From positions 1 to 6,297 of the forward strand of contig JAUVOZ010000120.1 of assembly GCA_030598885.1 (NCBI GenBank): a stretch of 6,297 nt of DNA. The letters run 5' to 3'. Origin of the DNA: Anaerolineae bacterium (lineage in GTDB: Bacteria; Chloroflexota; Anaerolineae; Anaerolineales; E44-bin32). This document shows, in pieces, positions 1-6,100 of this stretch. The notes below the pieces were generated by a model, which was not told the DNA's origin, did no database searches, and saw only the letters and a list, made by a program, of their open reading frames with translations. Positions within the stretch are counted from its first letter, which is position 1; each line of letters starts with the position of its first letter. Both the position numbers and the translations under genes were made by a program.

Positions 1-141
1 ATCAAAGCAAGTCAGCCTCAGACTCGGGTGATCTTCATCGCGGCTGAAAAGCGGTGGGAGAAAGACGCCATCCGTGCCGGTGCTGAACGCTTCTTCCTTA
101 AAGAGGATGACCTAGGAGAGCTTCTTCGGATTGTCCAGGAT
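1..141 (+). other. C-terminal half of a response-regulator receiver-like domain
   Basis: Codons 1-47 match the last third of a receiver fold. There is a hydrophobic strand (RVIFIAA, 9-15), a helix ending in the typical A-G-A (26-28), a short strand with an aromatic at the switch position and the conserved lysine (F31, K34), and a final helix (DLGELLRIV, 38-45). In the family the lysine contacts the phosphorylated aspartate, while a Thr/Ser at the end of strand 4 signals phosphorylation; here that position appears to be alanine (A14/A15), so it may be a degenerate receiver. The phospho-acceptor Asp would lie upstream of the window and cannot be checked. It is fused directly to the membrane synthase, which suggests cytoplasmic control of polymer synthesis. 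The assignment rests on pattern only. Confidence 0.68.
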
Positions 142-3100
142 CCGATGGGTAGCTTGCGACCGCGTGTCGGACCAAAACCACAACCTAGGATAGGTAACCT
201 TTTAGCTAACAAGTGGTTGTGGCGGACTGCAGGTGCGTTGTGCTTGGTTTCATACCTGGCTGTGTTGGTCACATCATTGGAGACGACACTTGTCCTGACC
301 GCCCTGTTTTTCGGAATTTTCTTCTTTGTCTATGGTTTGAAATATTACCTAAGCGTGGCGCTCATCCTGTTTGCCACGAGTGGTAGTGGTAATGGAAATG
401 CAAACGGGAATAAGAATGGAAGCCTCAATGGCAGGCTGAACGGTTGGCTTAATGGGAAGAGGAATGGTAGAGGGAACGGTAAGGGAATAAATGGGAACCG
501 TGTGGCTAATGGTGGAAACGGACGGATCCCAAGTCATCTTCGCCCATTCGTATCGATCCATCTACCGCTATACAACGAGATGGAGGTCGTTGATCGCCTG
601 CTAACAGCCTGTACTTCTTTAGATTATGAGAATTACGAGATAATCGTCGCCGATGACTCGACGGACGAAACGACTCAAATCCTCCATGAGCGCTGGGAGT
701 CCCATCCGAGGGTTAAGATCTCGCACCGGGTGGACCGCAGTGGTTTTAAGGGGGGCGCGCTGAAGGTTGCAACCCAGCGCACGAATCCAGAGGCCGAGTT
801 CATCGTAGTCTTCGACGCCGACTTTGTCCCCCCTCCAGATATCATCCATCAATTCCTTTCTTATTTCTATGGCATCAACGGATCAAACGGAAACCATTAC
901 GACGAACACACGACCAACATAAGCTTGCTAGATGATCTGGTGGCGGTGGTTCAGGGCTACCAATGGCACATGCTAAACGCTTCCGAGAATTGGATCACCA
1001 GAGGTGTTCGTTCCGAGTTCTCGGGCTCATACGTCATCGAGCGGTCTGGTCAGGAGATGATGGGCTCGATGAAGATGATCTCAGGCTCGGTTTTCATGAT
1101 TCGGGCTGATGTACTCAGGCAAATTGGCTGGAAGACCTCCATCACTGAGGATTGGGAGCTCACGCTGCGTCTGTACCTTGAGGGGTACAAAGTGCTTTAT
1201 ACGCCATTCATTCAGGCGCCAGCGGAATGCGTTGCGACCTTCGCCCAGCTCACCCAACAGCGGATGCGCTGGGCTGAAGGGCATACCTTCAATGTGAAGA
1301 AATACTTCCTACAGGTGTTGAGTTCGACCAAGATAAACCTGCGGGAAAAGCTTGAGTTCATGTATTACGCGCCTTATTACTTGCAGTCGGTTCTTTTCCT
1401 GCTTGGAACAGGGGCGTGGCTGATATCGGATTTTATTCTCAAGGCAAGATTACCCTTCTGGACGAAAACACTCGGTTGGTCCTTGGTTTTCGTCAACGCG
1501 TTTTCGTTGGTGTTGATGAACCTCTCCGGCCTATTCCTGGAGAGAGGTGTACGCCGGAATTGGAAAGGCTTATTATCTTTCGTCCTGCTCACGTTTCTGC
1601 TAGTTCCCTACCAAGCGTACGCTGCCCTTAAAGGCCTCCTCGAGCCAGACGAGGGTGGTTGGCATCGAACACAGAAGACCGGTGTTATCACCGAGGTCCT
1701 TGGTCGTCTTGGAATGAGGCGGCGCTTGCGTCGATTGCGCCCCAAGAAGAAGCGTTACTCGACTGGTCTTGCAGGTCAATCCAGCGCTTTCACATCAAAA
1801 CTGATGGAACGACTAGGTATCCTGGCAGGAAATCTAGCCGATCGCCTGGGTTTGCCGACTGCAGGGCTGGAAGGGCTTTACAAACGAGTAAGCTCATGGA
1901 TCAGGCGGCTCATCCCCCAACCGTTTAAAAGACTTACCCGGCGAATAGGGTTACGCGCTCGGGTGGCATTTTCCTTGGCCATCAGCCTGCTGCTCTTGCT
2001 TATCTTTTCAGCTCGTGTCCTAGTCGTCTCAGCCGCGCCAGACATCTTCTACCTCAGAGGGATCGCGACCAACGGTGCTTCACCTGCCGGGCAGGACATG
2101 AACAACGATCAAGGGTCCAGTGAAGACACCCAACTTTTCGACAGCGTGGATGATGAAGCTTATTGGTACACTGAACTGACTTACCCAACCGGGGGAGACG
2201 ATGCCAGCATTACAGCAGGCAATTACACCCTCGATATGTACTTTGACCAGCTACCTCAAGTACCGGCTGACTGGTATGACGGAAATTGGGCGTACCGGGA
2301 AAAAATAACTATCCTCAATAGTCAGGTGGATGCAAACCTGACCGATTTCCCCGTTTATGTTGACCTATCTGATTTGGGCTCCGACTTCTTCTCGAGTGTA
2401 AACGCTGATGGTGGTGATATAAGAATCACCAAGTCGGACGGGACGACAGAACTTCCAAGAGAAGTTGTAGCTATTAACACTGGGGTGGAGACTGGTGAAA
2501 TCCACTTCAAAGCCGACAACCTGTCAAGTTCATTGAACACCGATTTTTATATCTACTATGGTAATGGTTCTGCTTCCGATTATGCCGTGACCGCCACCTA
2601 TGGCAGAAACAATGTATGGGATAACAATTACGAAGGTGTCTGGCATCTGCAGGAGGAGCAAGCAGGCATTGGGAATTCGGATCTGTATATTGATTCGACG
2701 GGCAATACCAATGATGGAGATGATGAAGTCTCAGCGACGGGGCAAACGGGTAATGTAGGAAGTGGACAGGAGTTTGATGGGGGCAACGATTATGTGGATT
2801 GCGGAAACATCCTCGATTTCTCAATTTCTAATTTCACCCTTGAGCTGTGGTTCAGGGCTCACACGATTACTCAACTTGATCAAAATACATTTCTGGCAAA
2901 ATGGCATGACGCCTCAGGTCAGAGGGAATTCAGGTTTGAGATTGATGGTGAGGGAAGTGCTCCGGGTGATCCGGATATTCTTGTTTTCTCAACCCAGGAT
3001 GGAGAAATTTATTACAACCTTGATGCGGGTACAACCGAAATACAAACTAACACCTGGTACTATGCTGCGGTGACTGTTGATTGGGCTGGCGATGATGCCT

Positions 3101-6100
3101 ATCTCTATCTTGACGCACAAGTGGAGGACAGCGCAGTCAATACCTGGACACAGGGCATAAATTACGAGACTTCACCCTTGATCATGGGTTCAAGAAAAGG
3201 AGTAGATCAATGGTTTGATGGAGAAATCGACGAAGTCCGTATTTCCACCGATGATCGAACCGCTACATGGATAAGTACAGGACATAACAACCAGGATTCA
3301 CCTTCCACCTTCTACAATGTGGGAAGCCAGGAGACACTTCCATCAGTAGACATCACCGTCAGTGTGTACCATACCAATGCCAGTGGTGGCGACCCGCTGG
3401 TGGTTGCTATCTCCTCGGTCATATCAATTGACACCAGCACCTCCAACCCCTATACGCTCTCCATCGGAAGCGGCGGCGAACAGACATTCACCTCAGTTGA
3501 TCCAAGACGGCTTCGGGTTAATATCGATGTAACCGCGGTTAACAGTAGCGGGAGCTTCACGCTGGCATATGATTCTGCTGCAGCCCCAAGCTCCATGGAT
3601 ACACCAAGCATTACCATTCCCGGTGTGACCGTGCTCCTGCTGGTGGTGGTTGTCTTAATTCCTTTACTGACTAGCTTGATGACTAGAAAACGCCGGCTGA
3701 CGGTTTGGCTCCTCACCATCATCCTGTCTCTCATCGTCTCTTTGACGCTCTTGGCGCAGCAGGTATTCCCAGTTAGCGCAGCGCCTGATACGTTCTACCT
3801 CAGGGATACCACCACCAATGTCGCTTCACCCGCTGGGCAGGATATGAACTTAATCCAAGGCTCCAGTGAGGACACCATACTATTCGACGCCACAAACTAC
3901 CTAGCTTATTGGTATACCGACATCACCTACCCCACCGGAGACGATGACGCCAGCATCGCAGCCGGAGACTACACGCTGAACATGTATTTTGACCAGCTCC
4001 CGGGTTCCTCCACCTGGTGGGATGCTTCCTATGGCTATCGTAAGGAGCTCACAATAACCGCTGGTGCATCGGATGTTCCCAGTGGCTACAGCGTCTCCTT
4101 GACTTTCGACCATGAATTCTTGGTCGACATCGGAAGATCCCAGTCAGACGGTGACGACATCGCGATAACCTATTGGAACGGTTCTGGTTGGGTTGAATTA
4201 GATCGGATCCTGGACCCTGGATCATTGTGGAATACAACCTCGACTACGATCTGGTTCCAGACCCAGGCGGCGATATCAGCCACTTCATCCGATAGCGACT
4301 ATGACCTTTATTATGGCAACCCATCAGCAGCCTTTCCACCGGCTGATGGTGAGTCTGTTTTTTACTTCTACGACGGGTTTGAAAGCGGCGATTTGAGCGT
4401 TTGGGATGACACAGTCACCGGGCCCGGTGATTCGATCGCAGTTGATGACTTCACTGTCCATACCGGAGGTTATGCCGCGGAGGCATACGTCGATGATGGT
4501 ACCCAGGCGGCGGTTGAGAGTTTGTTCGCCGGTGAGCCATACTTACTTACCTCCATCTGGGTTTATCTTCCTCTATCCTACGACGCTGGGTCTTACATTG
4601 ATCTCGTCCAATACTACACCGAAAGCTCGACAAAGATCGCTTCTTTGTCCATAAATACAAGTCTGCAACCGTACATCGAAAACTTCATCGGGCTAGAGAC
4701 TTATACCAGCGATACCGCTTTGACGACCGGTGCCTGGCACCGCCTCGAGATGAAGATAAAGATCTCTGACACAGAAGGGAAAGCTGAGCTGTGGCAGAAT
4801 GGGGTTAAGAAAGTCGATGAGCCTGATATCGATACTGGCACGGAGGACATCGATCGTAAATTAGCTGGTATTTCCTGGAAGCCTGCCGGGTCGGGTGAGG
4901 AAACGATCTTTATTGATGATACCTTCGACAGGCTTTGGTTACCCTCCGAACCGACGACCGGTCTTGGTTTGCAGGAGACGCCGCCTTCGGTGGACATCGA
5001 GGTCAGCGTCCATCACACCAAACCCGATGGATCAGATGATCAGGTAATCGCCACTTCTTCCATCATTACAATAGACGCCGCCACTTCCAATCCTTATCCT
5101 CTCGACATCGGCTTCGGCGATGCGCAGACCTTCTCTGCCTCCGACCCGCGAATCCTACGACTGCGCATCGAAGTCGATGATACCAACTATAACGGGAGCT
5201 TCACCTTAGCGTATGACTCCTCCGCCAACCCAAGCTCCCTGGACACCCCCAGCCTGACGATTTTCGATGTGGCGATCCTCTTGCTCTTTGTGGCGGTTTT
5301 CATCCCCATCGTGACCAGCATACTGACGAGAAAGCGGCGGTTGGCGACTTGGATCGTGTCTATTCTCATTTCATTATTGATCGCGCTGAGTTTGCTGGGT
5401 CAACAGGTGCTCCCGGTGAGCGCTGCGCCGGATACCTTCTATCTGCACGATTCTGCTGCCGGCGGCGCCTGGTATGACGTTGATTGGTCCTACCGAAAGA
5501 CGATCACCATCTATGCCAGCCAGGTCAGCGCCGATCTGAACTATTTCCCAGTCCTGATCAACCAATCTTCGGACGCTGAGCTAGCTGCCAATGCCCAAGC
5601 CGATGGTGGTGACATCCTCTTCACTTCTGCAAACGGCACAACCAAGCTGGATCATGAAATTGAGAAATATATCACCGGTACGGGTGAACTAGTGGCCTGG
5701 GTGGAAGTGCCGAGCCTGTCCGGCTCGGTCAACACTGAACTGTACCTGTACTACGGCAACGCCACCGTCGCCGATCAATGGAATATCAACGGGACGTGGG
5801 ATGAGGGCGGGAACGATAATTTCAAAGCCGTCTGGCACCTGGATGAGGAGGTGGCTGGAACCGGCACCGTCGATCTATATCAGGATTCAACTTCCAATGT
5901 GAATCATGGTGATGACTTTGTCTCGGCAACGCTGCAGACCGGGCAGGTTGACGGCGGACAGGAGTTTGATGGGGCTGATGATTATGTGCCGGCACCGGAC
6001 AGCGCCTCATTGGACATTACTCAAAAAATAACGCTATCCGCATGGGTTTATTCAACCGGCGCTCAGGTTCAGTATTCTAAAGCCGTTGCAAAGAGCAAAG

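Noticed and set aside
145..147. ATG at codon 49 with AGGA four bases upstream as the start of a GT2 protein without the receiver part
   Set aside because: The spacing is short, the AGGA is weak, and the frame upstream encodes a coherent receiver-like tail, so a start further upstream is more likely. It remains possible as a secondary start.
391..486. 12-base periodic repeat as a possible CRISPR or regulatory iteron array
   Set aside because: The repeats are in frame, encode N-G-x-x, vary at synonymous positions and have no spacers; they are a coding minisatellite.
1714..1755. Arg/Lys cluster as the RxxxR part of a PilZ c-di-GMP site
   Set aside because: No D/NxSxxG motif follows and there is no beta-barrel-like sequence; the region looks helical and basic.
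3622..3780. Boundary between two separate genes at the hairpin
   Set aside because: No stop codon and no ribosome binding site occur here; the frame runs through both hairpins unchanged.
3343..5445. Repeated segments as insertion sequences or mobile elements
   Set aside because: No transposase motif, terminal inverted repeat or target-site duplication is seen; the repeats are protein domain duplications that keep the reading frame.
18..6010. Many complete ORFs of 60-105 codons on both strands, out of frame with frame +1
   Set aside because: None shows a recognisable domain, all overlap the continuous frame that does carry domain motifs, and several are rich in Arg, Pro, His or Ser as expected from reading the complementary or shifted frame.
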